From an uncultured Actinomycetes bacterium (GTDB lineage Bacteria > Actinomycetota > Actinomycetes > Nanopelagicales > Nanopelagicaceae): a stretch of 12,335 nucleotides of DNA. Below the pieces are notes generated by a model, which had not been told where the DNA came from, did no database searches, and was given only the letters and a program-made list of their open reading frames with translations. The stretch spans positions 1 through 12,335 of the forward strand of contig CAJBLC010000158.1 in the NCBI GenBank assembly GCA_903953805.1, written 5' to 3'. The position numbers and the translations under genes are program-made. Positions 1-7,547 of the stretch are shown piece after piece; positions within the stretch are counted from its first letter, which is position 1; every line of letters starts with the position of its first letter.

Positions 1-617
1 AGCCAACCTCTTGGGATGACCTTGCATCTGCAGATTTCAAGAACCAAGTTGGAATGAACAATCCATCAGTGTCAGGTCCTACCTACCCATTCATCGCTGG
101 TCTCATCCAGCAACTTGGTAGCGAAGATGCGATGAAGGCATATCTCACAAAGCTCAAGGCAAATGGTCTTCGTGCATTCGATAAGAACTCAAAAACTCTG
201 GCTGCCCTCAATACTGGCGTGATCAACGTTGGCCTCGTCCAGTCTTCAGCTGCAATTACTGAAGTTATGAACTACAAGGCGAAGCCAGTTGCTGGACTTA
301 CACCTGCAGTGACTTACCTATCGAAGACAACCGTCCTTCCATCATGCCTAGCAATCGATGGCAAGGCTTCTTCATTCCAGCAAGATGCTGCGAAGAAGTT
401 CGCTGACTTCGTTATGTCATCTGAGGCAGTTTCCATTATGACTAAGTCAAACACTGGCGACTCTCTCTTCTGGCCAACTCTCGTAGGTCGCTCACCAGCT
501 CCTGCAACAACAACAATGCCGGCTCTCTCATCTGGCCTTGTCCAGATTGTTGACCCGTACAAGTACGCATTGATCCAGGGTGAAGTTCAAGACTGGTTCA
601 CAAAGAACATCGCTTAG
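1..617 (+). CDS. ABC transporter substrate-binding protein, C-terminal part (COG1840/FbpA-like)
   Basis: This is the C-terminal part of a periplasmic/lipoprotein-type binding protein. The start lies before the window: the frame is open from position 3, before the first ATG at 54, and reads PTSWDDLASADFKNQVGMNN. That sentence pattern (W-D-D-L ... F-K-x-x-V-x-M-x-x-P ... S-G) is typical of COG1840 extracellular solute-binding proteins, which serve ferric iron, 2-aminoethylphosphonate and related transporters. The permease and ATPase of the same class follow directly, so it should deliver substrate to them. In FbpA proteins a Tyr-Tyr pair chelates iron shortly after a G-x-x-x-x-G-L-I segment; here the equivalent stretch (GLVQSSAA, bases 231-254) has small residues instead. 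A ferric substrate is therefore uncertain, and an organic or phosphonate-type substrate is possible. The protein ends with a TAG stop inside a small hairpin (612-630). Confidence 0.85.
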   Translation, partial: PTSWDDLASADFKNQVGMNNPSVSGPTYPFIAGLIQQLGSEDAMKAYLTKLKANGLRAFDKNSKTLAALNTGVINVGLVQSSAAITEVMNYKAKPVAGLTPAVTYLSKTTVLPSCLAIDGKASSFQQDAAKKFADFVMSSEAVSIMTKSNTGDSLFWPTLVGRSPAPATTTMPALSSGLVQIVDPYKYALIQGEVQDWFTKNIA

Positions 618-630
618 TTTCACGCTAAGC
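612..630 (+). other. Small hairpin over the stop codon of the binding-protein gene
   Basis: GCTTAG (612-617) and CTAAGC (625-630) form a 6-bp stem with a 7-base loop. The stem contains the TAG stop. No T-run follows. It may add to 3'-end stability of the binding-protein mRNA together with the strong terminator that follows, but a chance hairpin of this size is quite possible. Confidence 0.3.
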
Positions 631-647
631 ACACGTAATGACTGACT

Positions 648-690
648 ATAGAGAGCTCGGCGGATCGTTCCGTTGGGCTCTCTATTTTTT
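648..690 (+). terminator. Intrinsic terminator/attenuator between binding protein and permease
   Basis: ATAGAGAGC (648-656) pairs perfectly with GCTCTCTAT (677-685). The pairing continues inward through T-G, C-G and two G-T pairs and then CGGA/TCCG (661-664/669-672), giving about 17 pairs closed by a TCGT loop. Six T residues (685-690) follow at once. This is a textbook Rho-independent terminator 30 bases after the binding-protein stop. It probably lets the binding protein be made in excess, with read-through supplying the permease and ATPase. It lies inside the longest permease open frame, which argues that translation of the permease begins downstream. Confidence 0.85.
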
Positions 691-709
691 ACGTTCAAAG
701 GTATCCCCG

Positions 710-2392
710 ATGACTGCCTTCTGGCTGCTCATCGTCAGCATCTTGGTCTTGCCAATCATTCTCTTCCTCTCAGTCGCCTTCAGTCCAAAGTTGCTCGATC
801 AGGGTCCGCAATGGTTTACCTTCTCGAGCTTTAAGGCGGTTGCCGATCCTTACTTTCTTCGATCAATCTGGCATTCATTCCTTCTCGGGGTAATCTCCGC
901 AGTTTCTGCAACTGCTATCGCCATCGGCGTTGCCTGGATTGTTCTTCGCACTAACTCATCGGCGCGAAAGGTATGGAACTTGGCGATCTTCGCTCTCTTA
1001 CTTGCGCCCTCGTATCTGATCGCGTTGGGGTGGGAACGTATCTTTGAACGTGCTGGTGTCCTTAACATCATCGGCATCGATCTTCCCCATATTCGAGATC
1101 TCCTCTACGGCCCAGTCGGTATTGGAATGATTCTGACATTTAAGGGAATCCCCTTTGCCTATCTCGTAATCTCAAATGCCATGAGAGGTTTAGGAGAGGA
1201 ATTCGAACAGGCTGTTCGCGTTCATGGAGGTGCACGTCGCGACGCATTCCGCATGATGTCGACTCTGCTGCTACCTGCCATTTGGTCCGGAATAGCTATC
1301 GTCTTCGCGGAGAGCATCAGTGACTTTGGAGTTGCCTCCCAATTGTCGTCACCTGGTCGCTACTCGGTTGCAACATTTACTTTGTACAAGTCAGTGATGT
1401 CGATTCCAGTCTCATTCCCACTCTGTGCTGCAATCTCGATCATCTTGCTCGCCTTGGTAGTACTTGCGCTGCTCGCGCAAGCAAAGGCACTTCGAGGACG
1501 ATCATTCCGAGTTTTAAGCGGCCGTACTCGCCCTATAACAAGACAGAAACTCTCCCCCGTTGGCTCATTCGGAGCAAATCTTTCAATCTATGGACTTCTC
1601 TTTATAACACTTGGGGTACCTGTCTTTGGAGCAATCTCAGCTTCAATGATTCAAGGGCTCGGTACGGTCATCTCGAATTATCAATTCAATTTCGATAACT
1701 ACCTCCGCGTTATCAAGAGCCCGCTTCTTCGATCACCACTGCTCTTCTCGGCAGAGGCAGCACTCATCACAGCTTCTGTCGCAGTGGTATTGGCTGCGGT
1801 CTCCTCACGCATGCTTATCTCCACCAAGAGTGGCGTGGGCAAGAAGTTCTTGGACTTCTTTCTGCTCGCAGCAGTGGGGCTTCCTGGCATTGTCTTCGCT
1901 ATCGGATATATCTTCGCTTACAACCTTCCGCTTGCTCAGAAATTTGGCTTCCACTTATACGGGACTGTTGCCCTTCTTGTTCTCGCTTACATAGCAACTG
2001 CCCTTCCATCAACAACGCGAAGCCTCGTCGGAAATATGAATCAATTCCAGGAATCGCTCTCAGAGGCCTGTCGAGTTCATGGCTTTAACGCCATCAAGAC
2101 GTGGATTGCTGTCGTTCTCCCGTTAATCTCTCGCCCATTGTTAGCCGCTTGGTGTCTCACCTACTGCGGCACTCTTCTTGAACTTCCAGTAAGTCAAATC
2201 CTCTTCCCGCCAGGTCATGCACCTCTTGCTGTCGGTATCGATCATGCGCTTGGTAATTACGACTTCGGTGGTGGAACTGCGATGGAAGTCTTCGCAATTA
2301 TCTCTGCCCTCATTGTTGTTGCAATCGCTTACGCGCTCTACGAATTCTTTGCTCCTGTCGGCTGGAAACAACTAGGAAAGGCTCGATCATGA
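710..2392 (+). CDS. ABC transporter permease, fused FbpB-type (two transmembrane domains)
   Basis: The product is an inner-membrane channel subunit for the preceding binding protein. It is hydrophobic throughout and has two homologous halves, each carrying the cytoplasmic EAA loop that contacts the ATPase: EEFEQAVRVHGGARRDAF around residues 163-180 and ESLSEACRVHGFNAIKTW around 449-466. The fused two-domain layout and length (561 residues from this start) fit FbpB/AfuB permeases. The frame is open from an ATG at 638, but that start has no Shine-Dalgarno sequence and its first codons are the terminator hairpin at 648-690. The ATG at 710 has AAAGG at 697-701 with 8-base spacing and opens straight into the first membrane helix (MTAFWLLIVSILVLP). 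I prefer 710; 638 (584 residues) is the alternative. The stop overlaps the ATPase start (ATGA), so the two are translationally coupled. Confidence 0.88.
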   Translation: MTAFWLLIVSILVLPIILFLSVAFSPKLLDQGPQWFTFSSFKAVADPYFLRSIWHSFLLGVISAVSATAIAIGVAWIVLRTNSSARKVWNLAIFALLLAPSYLIALGWERIFERAGVLNIIGIDLPHIRDLLYGPVGIGMILTFKGIPFAYLVISNAMRGLGEEFEQAVRVHGGARRDAFRMMSTLLLPAIWSGIAIVFAESISDFGVASQLSSPGRYSVATFTLYKSVMSIPVSFPLCAAISIILLALVVLALLAQAKALRGRSFRVLSGRTRPITRQKLSPVGSFGANLSIYGLLFITLGVPVFGAISASMIQGLGTVISNYQFNFDNYLRVIKSPLLRSPLLFSAEAALITASVAVVLAAVSSRMLISTKSGVGKKFLDFFLLAAVGLPGIVFAIGYIFAYNLPLAQKFGFHLYGTVALLVLAYIATALPSTTRSLVGNMNQFQESLSEACRVHGFNAIKTWIAVVLPLISRPLLAAWCLTYCGTLLELPVSQILFPPGHAPLAVGIDHALGNYDFGGGTAMEVFAIISALIVVAIAYALYEFFAPVGWKQLGKARS

Positions 2393-3468
2393 AGAGCGGA
2401 CACACCATCAATATCGTTGAGGCGAGGAAGAATTACGGTGCGCTTGCTGCGCTTAATGGACTCTCGCTCGATATTAAAGCTGGTCAATTCACAGTCCTAC
2501 TTGGTCCGTCAGGATCCGGAAAATCAACACTGATTCGCTCACTCGCGGGTATTGAGAAATTGGACTCTGGTTCTATCTTCTTCGGAGATCGGGAAGTCAA
2601 TCGCGGTCCGATCAATCTCGCCCCCGAGAAGCGTGATCTCGCAATGGTCTTTCAGGATTACGCTCTTTGGCCGCATCTGACTGCATATGAGAATGTGGGA
2701 TATGCCTTGAAGCGTCGCAAACTCTCTCCCGATAGATTTAAGAGTTCCATTAATGACGCTCTGGCTCGTGTGGGTTTGGAATCAAAGGGCGGGAACTATC
2801 CCCACCAACTCTCCGGTGGAGAACAGCAGCGGGTAGCGCTAGCCCGTGCAATTGTCGCTGACCCATCACTCTTGCTCTTTGATGAGCCACTCTCTAACCT
2901 CGATGCGGATCTGCGCGAACGTCTCCGCATTGAAATATCAACGCTCACTCGTGAAATCGGCGCATCGGCTCTCTACATCACTCATGATCAATCAGAGGCC
3001 TTTGCCTTGGCCGATCAGATTGGTGTGATCAACAAGGGATCAATTGAACAGATCGGTGCCCCAGAAGAAATTTATGATCGTCCAACGACTCGATTCGTTG
3101 CAACCTTTACTGGAACCGCTGGAATCTTCCGAGGCACAGTGAAGTCACTCTCAAAGAAGGGCTGCACCATCTCTCTCGGGAAAGATCTCATCAAGGCCCG
3201 ACACACAGTCGACCTTGCTATCGGCGAAACCGTAGATGTCTTGGTTCGTCCTGCTGCCACCAGCTTCTCTACTCAGGCAGCTAATCGCATCGACTCGGTC
3301 ATCACAGATATCGCCTATCGCGGACGAGGCTACGAGCACGCAATTCAGACCAAATACGGAACATTGACTGGCGTATTCGATACGATTTCACATGCTCGAG
3401 GTCGAAAAATGGAAGTCTCCATCGATCCAGAGAAGTGCATCGCATTTCCATCTGAAGCTTCACAATAA
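2389..3468 (+). CDS. ABC transporter ATP-binding protein, FbpC/PotA type
   Basis: This is the cytoplasmic ATPase of the importer (359 residues). Visible motifs are Walker A GPSGSGKST (39-47), Q-loop Gln89 in VFQDYALWPH, signature LSGGEQQR (141-148), Walker B LLLFDEP (161-167), D-loop SNLD and switch His199 in ITHDQSEA. The C-terminal ~110 residues form a TOBE-like regulatory region, as in FbpC, PotA and MalK. The ATG overlaps the permease stop by four bases, and GGAAAGG (2375-2381) sits 7 bases upstream. The family covers iron(III), spermidine/putrescine, sulfate and phosphonate importers. With a fused FbpB-type permease and COG1840 binding protein the closest match is the Fbp/AEP group, but the ATPase alone does not decide the substrate. 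Confidence 0.92.
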   Translation: MKSGHTINIVEARKNYGALAALNGLSLDIKAGQFTVLLGPSGSGKSTLIRSLAGIEKLDSGSIFFGDREVNRGPINLAPEKRDLAMVFQDYALWPHLTAYENVGYALKRRKLSPDRFKSSINDALARVGLESKGGNYPHQLSGGEQQRVALARAIVADPSLLLFDEPLSNLDADLRERLRIEISTLTREIGASALYITHDQSEAFALADQIGVINKGSIEQIGAPEEIYDRPTTRFVATFTGTAGIFRGTVKSLSKKGCTISLGKDLIKARHTVDLAIGETVDVLVRPAATSFSTQAANRIDSVITDIAYRGRGYEHAIQTKYGTLTGVFDTISHARGRKMEVSIDPEKCIAFPSEASQ

Positions 3469-3477
3469 AGGAGAACC

Positions 3478-4509
3478 ATGTTTCACTCATTGAGCGGTAA
3501 TGATCTCGCCCTCTTCATCTCTGTCTTCCTTGCTTGCGCGGTTGAGGCAGTTGAGGCAGTAACAATTATTTTGGCAGCCGGTACCTCACGCGATTGGCGC
3601 TCTACCTTCCAGGGTGTCATCTCTGGCCTTGTAGTCCTCGCCAGTCTTATCGTGGTTCTTGGCCCCAGCATTGATAAATTGCCAAAGAGCACGCTACGAC
3701 TCACTGTCGGCGGATTGCTTCTCGTCTTTGGAATGCAGTGGCTTCGTAAGGCGATTCTTCGTGCAAGCGGTTTCAAAGCGCTCCATGATGAAGAGAAGAT
3801 CTTTAGGGATGAAGTAGAGGAAGCATCGAAACAGGCAAAGGTCTCACGCTTTGCTGTCTCTGATTGGTATGCATTCACACTCTCCTTTAAAGGCGTCTTG
3901 CTCGAAGGTCTGGAGGTTGTCTTTATCGTTGTGACCTTTGGAATTATCCAAAAGGGTTCAAACCCTCAGGCATTCTCTTTGGCGGTTTGGGCTGCAACTA
4001 TCGCCGTTGTGATCGTGACGATCGCTGGCTTTGCGATTCACAAGCCACTCTCCCGAGTCCCAGAGAACACCATGAAATTCGTCGTTGGAACCCTTCTCAC
4101 TTCATTTGGAATTTTCTGGGGCGCTGAAGGTGCGGGAGCAGAGTGGCCTCATAAGGATCTCTCGCTCTTGGCGATCATCCCGTTCGTATTTCTCGTCTCT
4201 GTGGGACTCATTGAGATTCTCAAAGTACGCAAGGCTCGTAATTTGCCGGTGCGTAAGCTCAACCTGCCAACCTTTAGCGAACCAAGCAAAGATGCTTCTT
4301 TGGTCGTTCGCTGGATCGGTGGATTCTTATTCTTCTGGTACGACTTCATCATCGGTGATGATTGGCGCGTAGCAGCAGGAATCGTGATCGGATTCTTCGT
4401 CACTCATGCTGCTGGCGTATCAGCCTGGTGGATCATGCCCGTCGTTGTTGGAGCGATGCTCTCATTCACACTCCATGAAGCGACCAGGCCAGCAAAGGTT
4501 GCCGCGTAA
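3478..4509 (+). CDS. Polytopic membrane protein, COG4280-like, with duplicated FTR1-like E-x-x-E helices
   Basis: This integral membrane protein has 343 residues and about 7-8 predicted helices. It consists of two similar units. The first helix of each carries an acidic motif: VEAVEAV (Glu23, Glu26) and LLEGLEVV (Glu143, Glu146). Each unit then ends in a related helix, LPKSTLRLTVGGLLLVFG (68-85) and VPENTMKFVVGTLLTSFG (194-211). The second motif resembles REGLE of FTR1/EfeU iron permeases, which also have one E-x-x-E in each of two three-helix repeats, but the preceding Arg is missing. I recognise the sequence style of COG4280 uncharacterised membrane proteins from memory. A Shine-Dalgarno AAAGGAG (3467-3473) overlaps the ATPase stop and lies 9 bases from that gene, so it is the last gene of the transporter operon. 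A metal-ion permease or accessory role is inferred. The gene is convergent with the aminotransferase. Confidence 0.7.
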   Translation: MFHSLSGNDLALFISVFLACAVEAVEAVTIILAAGTSRDWRSTFQGVISGLVVLASLIVVLGPSIDKLPKSTLRLTVGGLLLVFGMQWLRKAILRASGFKALHDEEKIFRDEVEEASKQAKVSRFAVSDWYAFTLSFKGVLLEGLEVVFIVVTFGIIQKGSNPQAFSLAVWAATIAVVIVTIAGFAIHKPLSRVPENTMKFVVGTLLTSFGIFWGAEGAGAEWPHKDLSLLAIIPFVFLVSVGLIEILKVRKARNLPVRKLNLPTFSEPSKDASLVVRWIGGFLFFWYDFIIGDDWRVAAGIVIGFFVTHAAGVSAWWIMPVVVGAMLSFTLHEATRPAKVAA

Positions 4510-4531
4510 TACTGCGGTAGCGAATTACGCG
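4503..4531. repeat. Inverted repeat spanning two convergent stop codons
   Basis: CGCGTAAT (4503-4510) and ATTACGCG (4524-4531) are perfect inverted arms of 8 bp around a 13-base loop. Each arm contains the GCG-TAA end of one gene: the membrane protein on the plus strand and the aminotransferase on the minus strand. It could act as a weak bidirectional hairpin at the 15-base convergent junction, but no T-run follows on either strand, so it is not a canonical terminator. Confidence 0.4.
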
Positions 4532-5952
4532 CGAAGGGCCACCGCGATCTCTCGGAAATCTTCTACTAAGAGATCAATCTCAGTCTGAGTATGTGCCAAG
4601 CTGATGAGCCACTGCTCATCAAGTCCTGGAGGTGTGATGATGCCGCGATTGAGCGACCATAGCCATGAGAGTTCGGCGATCTCAAAATCCGTTGCCTTGT
4701 AATCACGGTAGTTACGAACTGGATCAATTGACCAAGTAATACAACCCTTCACACCAAATCCAACAGTGTGAGCTGGAAGTTCATATTCGTTGATGATATC
4801 CGTGATGCGATCAAGGGCGTTGTGATTAAGGCGCTCTGCTTCAGCTAACGCTTCAGGAGTTGCCACCATATCGACGCCGCGAATACCGGCCATCGCTAAT
4901 GGATTTCCATTGAAGGTACCAAAGTGCGGCATGCGATTATCAGTGATCGCATCCATAAACTCTCTCTTGCCACCGAAGGCAGCAACTGGCATTCCCCCGC
5001 CAATTGATTTTGCAAGAGTGATCAGATCAGGTTGAACTCCAAGTCGAACAGCTGCACCATGTGGGCCAGCAGTCAATCCAGTTTTCACTTCATCAAAGAT
5101 CAAAACGATTCCGTACTTGTCGCAGAGCGCGCGAACGCCCTCCAAGTAACCATCTTCAGGAAGGACGATTGCCAAGTTCTCAAGAACTGGTTCGACAATG
5201 AAGCAGGCGATGGAATCATGGTCACGTACGAAGACCTTCTCAAGTGCCTCTAAATTATTAAATGGGACGACGAAGACAACTCCTGGAGTTGTTCCATCTT
5301 GAATAACGGCATGTGGCTCATCGGCTGGACCGGCCTCAGAGAGCGCTGGCTTCGCAGAGACTGTCATAGGGTCAGAGCTTCCGTGGTAGCCGCCTTCAAC
5401 CTTGACCATGGCATTCTTGCCGGTATATGCCTTCGCGGTACGAACTGCATACATCGTTGCTTCGGTTCCTGAGTTTGCGAAGCGAACTTGATCAATATTA
5501 AAGCGCTTGCAGAGTCGTTCGCCTGCATCGCGTGAAATCGGCGAAGGTGTAACAAAGAGCATTCCAGAGTCGAGCGCCTTCTTTGATTCTGCTACAACCG
5601 TTGGATTTAAGTGACCTGCAAGCATTGCGCCAAATCCCATGGATAAGTCGAGAAGCTCGCGGCCATCGACATCCTTCATGTATGCACCCTTCGCAGATGC
5701 GATGGCGATTGGATATGGATCCCAATGCTGGAAGCTGGAGACAACACCAAGTGGCATGCTCTTCTTCGCGATTTCAAATTCCACCTTAGAGGCGCCAGTA
5801 TCGCGAGTAAACCGATCCCATTCAGCGGCCATCAACTTTGCAACAACGCTCTTATCGACCGGGCGGGTATTCGTCGCGGTCCTTACATACTTATCGGGAT
5901 TGAGTGAATTTTTCATTTGGTTCAAGGTAGCAGAAGGCGAAAAAAGAGTCAT
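4525..5952 (-). CDS. Class III PLP-dependent aminotransferase, HemL (glutamate-1-semialdehyde aminomutase)-like
   Basis: This is a cytoplasmic PLP enzyme of 475 residues. Family marks are the phosphate-binding SGTEA (161-165), GYHG (188-191), the pyridine-nitrogen Asp287 in FDEVKTG, the Schiff-base Lys315 in LAKSIGGG, and GTFNGNPLAMA (345-355). The order and spacing resemble glutamate-1-semialdehyde 2,1-aminomutase, which moves the amino group to make 5-aminolevulinate in tetrapyrrole synthesis. The protein is, however, some 45 residues longer at the N-terminus than typical HemL, DEVKTG replaces the usual DEVMTG, and no other heme gene is nearby. It may therefore be a HemL-like aminotransferase with another substrate. 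The ATG at 5952 has no good Shine-Dalgarno; a TATATT box lies 9 bases upstream, suggesting a near-leaderless start. An in-frame Met13 is an alternative start. Confidence 0.85.
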   Translation of the reverse strand: MTLFSPSATLNQMKNSLNPDKYVRTATNTRPVDKSVVAKLMAAEWDRFTRDTGASKVEFEIAKKSMPLGVVSSFQHWDPYPIAIASAKGAYMKDVDGRELLDLSMGFGAMLAGHLNPTVVAESKKALDSGMLFVTPSPISRDAGERLCKRFNIDQVRFANSGTEATMYAVRTAKAYTGKNAMVKVEGGYHGSSDPMTVSAKPALSEAGPADEPHAVIQDGTTPGVVFVVPFNNLEALEKVFVRDHDSIACFIVEPVLENLAIVLPEDGYLEGVRALCDKYGIVLIFDEVKTGLTAGPHGAAVRLGVQPDLITLAKSIGGGMPVAAFGGKREFMDAITDNRMPHFGTFNGNPLAMAGIRGVDMVATPEALAEAERLNHNALDRITDIINEYELPAHTVGFGVKGCITWSIDPVRNYRDYKATDFEIAELSWLWSLNRGIITPPGLDEQWLISLAHTQTEIDLLVEDFREIAVALRA

Positions 5953-5961
5953 TTTTCACTC

Positions 5962-5967
5962 AATATA
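5962..5967 (-). promoter_or_regulatory. Putative -10 box of the aminotransferase gene (TATATT)
   Basis: On the minus strand TATATT lies nine bases before the ATG, which would put the transcript start within about three bases of the start codon. There is no Shine-Dalgarno sequence in the gap. No convincing -35 box is seen at the usual distance. This pattern fits leaderless actinobacterial promoters. Confidence 0.45.
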
Positions 5968-6032
5968 TGCGTGTTGTTTTAGACCTTTATTCATTTATTT
6001 TCAAATCGCAAGTTATCATTAAGGTTCGTAAA

Positions 6033-6044
6033 CTAGTGTACTAG
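6033..6044. promoter_or_regulatory. Candidate operator palindrome upstream of the MFS exporter
   Basis: CTAGT-GT-ACTAG is a palindrome with 5-bp arms and a 2-base centre. It lies 43 bases before the exporter ATG and overlaps a possible -10 box TAAACT (6029-6034); no clear -35 is seen. Drug exporters of this family are often controlled by TetR or MarR repressors that bind such sites, but no regulator gene is adjacent. The site is short and could be chance. Confidence 0.3.
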
Positions 6045-6086
6045 CTTTCCACTTCAAAAAACCTATGACCCTCTGAAAGGTCCCCC

Positions 6087-7547
6087 ATGTCTAAAAAAGT
6101 TGAAGACGGTTTAGATCCAAATCGTTGGCGCGCACTTCTCGTCATTGCGATCGCGCAATTGATGGTTGTTCTTGATGCCTCGATCGTAAACATCGCAATT
6201 CCAAGCGCTCAACGCGACCTCCATATCTCGGCAGCAAACCGTCAATGGGTTGTCACCGCATACACACTCGCCTTCGGTTCACTTCTTCTTTTGGGTGGCC
6301 GTATCGCGGATGTCGTTGGCCGCAAGAAGATCTTTATCATCGGTCTCCTTGGCTTCGCTGGTGCTTCCGCTCTAGGTGGCATCGCTGGCACACAAGGCCT
6401 CCTTTTTGCAGCGCGCGGTCTTCAAGGAATCTTCGGCGCACTTCTCGCTCCAGCAGCGCTCTCACTCATTAACGTCACCTTTACGATTCCTAAAGAGCGT
6501 GCCAAGGCCTTCGGTGTCTATGGCGCAATCGCCGGTGGTGGCGCTGCTATCGGTTTGATCCTGGGCGGAACCCTTACTCAATACGCATCATGGCGTTGGT
6601 GTCTCGGCGTAAATGTCCCGATCGCGCTCATTGCAGTGGCGATGGCACTTCCTTGGCTCCATGAGTCACATGCCGAAGGCGATAACAGTTACGACATTCC
6701 TGGGGCAATCACCGTCTCACTCGGACTCCTCTCCCTCGTCTACGGTTTGAGCGAGGCGGCCACTAAGGGTTGGGGCAAGAGCTCGACCTACCAGTACTTC
6801 ATCATCGCCGGCGTTCTGCTCGTTCTCTTCTTTGTGATCGAGTCACGTGTGAAGCATCCATTGCTCCCAGTTCGCGTCCTTGCAGAGCGCAATCGCGGTG
6901 GTTCATATCTCGCGACCTTGCTCATCGGTTCAGGACTCTTCACCATGTTCCTCTTCCTGAGTATCTATTTCCAGAACGTACTTGGATATAGCGCGCTGAA
7001 GTCTGGCTTCGCCTTCCTTCCATTCTCAATGGGTGTTATCACCTTCGCCGGAGTAGCTTCAACGCTCCTTCCAAAAGTTGGCGCACGTCCATTGATGCTC
7101 ACAGGACTAGTAATGGCAACGATCGGTCTCTTCTACCTATCGCGCTTTACTCCATCATCCTCATATCTCACTGCGATCCTTCCTGCTCTTCTCATCATGA
7201 GCACTGGTCTCGCCTTGGTATTTATTCCAAGCGCAACAACTGGACTACATGGCATCGGTGGGCGTGATTCAGGTGTGGCATCAGCGATGATCAACACCAG
7301 CCAGCAGATTGGTGGATCACTCGGTGCGGCGCTTCTCAATACCGTCGCAGTTACTGCCTCGACAACTTTTGCTAAGAGCCACACATCACTTGGTAAGGCG
7401 CTTCCAGCCTTCGCCGCAGTGCATGGTTTCTCGACCGCATTCCGATTTGGAGCGATCTTCCTTGGTGTTGCAGCAGTTGTTATCTTGCTAACGATCAATG
7501 TTGGTAAGCATGCAGCAGAGGCAACAGAGGGTGTGGTTCTCCACTAG
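6087..7547 (+). CDS. MFS drug/metabolite exporter, DHA2 (EmrB/QacA) family, 14 helices
   Basis: This proton-driven inner-membrane exporter has 486 residues, the length of the 14-helix DHA2 group. Motif D1 is LDASIVNIAIP (29-39) in helix 1, motif A is GGRIADVVGRKK (70-81) in the loop between helices 2 and 3, and the antiporter motif C region is GAIAGGGAAIGLILGG (146-161), followed by SWRWCLGVNVPIAL. These marks place it with EmrB/QacA/LfrA-type multidrug and metabolite exporters; the real substrate cannot be read from sequence. The ATG has GAAAGG (6075-6080) six bases upstream, so this gene, unlike its divergent neighbour, has a proper leader. Its TAG stop shares the tetranucleotide CTAG with the stop of the convergent copC gene, and no terminator is visible between them. 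Confidence 0.93.
   Translation: MSKKVEDGLDPNRWRALLVIAIAQLMVVLDASIVNIAIPSAQRDLHISAANRQWVVTAYTLAFGSLLLLGGRIADVVGRKKIFIIGLLGFAGASALGGIAGTQGLLFAARGLQGIFGALLAPAALSLINVTFTIPKERAKAFGVYGAIAGGGAAIGLILGGTLTQYASWRWCLGVNVPIALIAVAMALPWLHESHAEGDNSYDIPGAITVSLGLLSLVYGLSEAATKGWGKSSTYQYFIIAGVLLVLFFVIESRVKHPLLPVRVLAERNRGGSYLATLLIGSGLFTMFLFLSIYFQNVLGYSALKSGFAFLPFSMGVITFAGVASTLLPKVGARPLMLTGLVMATIGLFYLSRFTPSSSYLTAILPALLIMSTGLALVFIPSATTGLHGIGGRDSGVASAMINTSQQIGGSLGAALLNTVAVTASTTFAKSHTSLGKALPAFAAVHGFSTAFRFGAIFLGVAAVVILLTINVGKHAAEATEGVVLH

Noticed and set aside
3478..4509. Direct annotation of the membrane protein as an FTR1/EfeU iron permease
   Set aside because: The Arg of the REXXE motif is absent in both repeats and the remaining sequence looks like COG4280, so only a resemblance in layout is claimed.
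5639..6022. Plus-strand frame of 127 codons opposite the aminotransferase start and into the intergenic region
   Set aside because: It lies mostly antisense to a well-supported PLP enzyme, shows no domain-like pattern, has no ribosome-binding site, and covers the divergent promoter region.
6067..6082. GACC/GGTC hairpin enclosing the Shine-Dalgarno of the MFS gene, as a possible translational switch
   Set aside because: Only four base pairs around an eight-base loop; too weak to claim.
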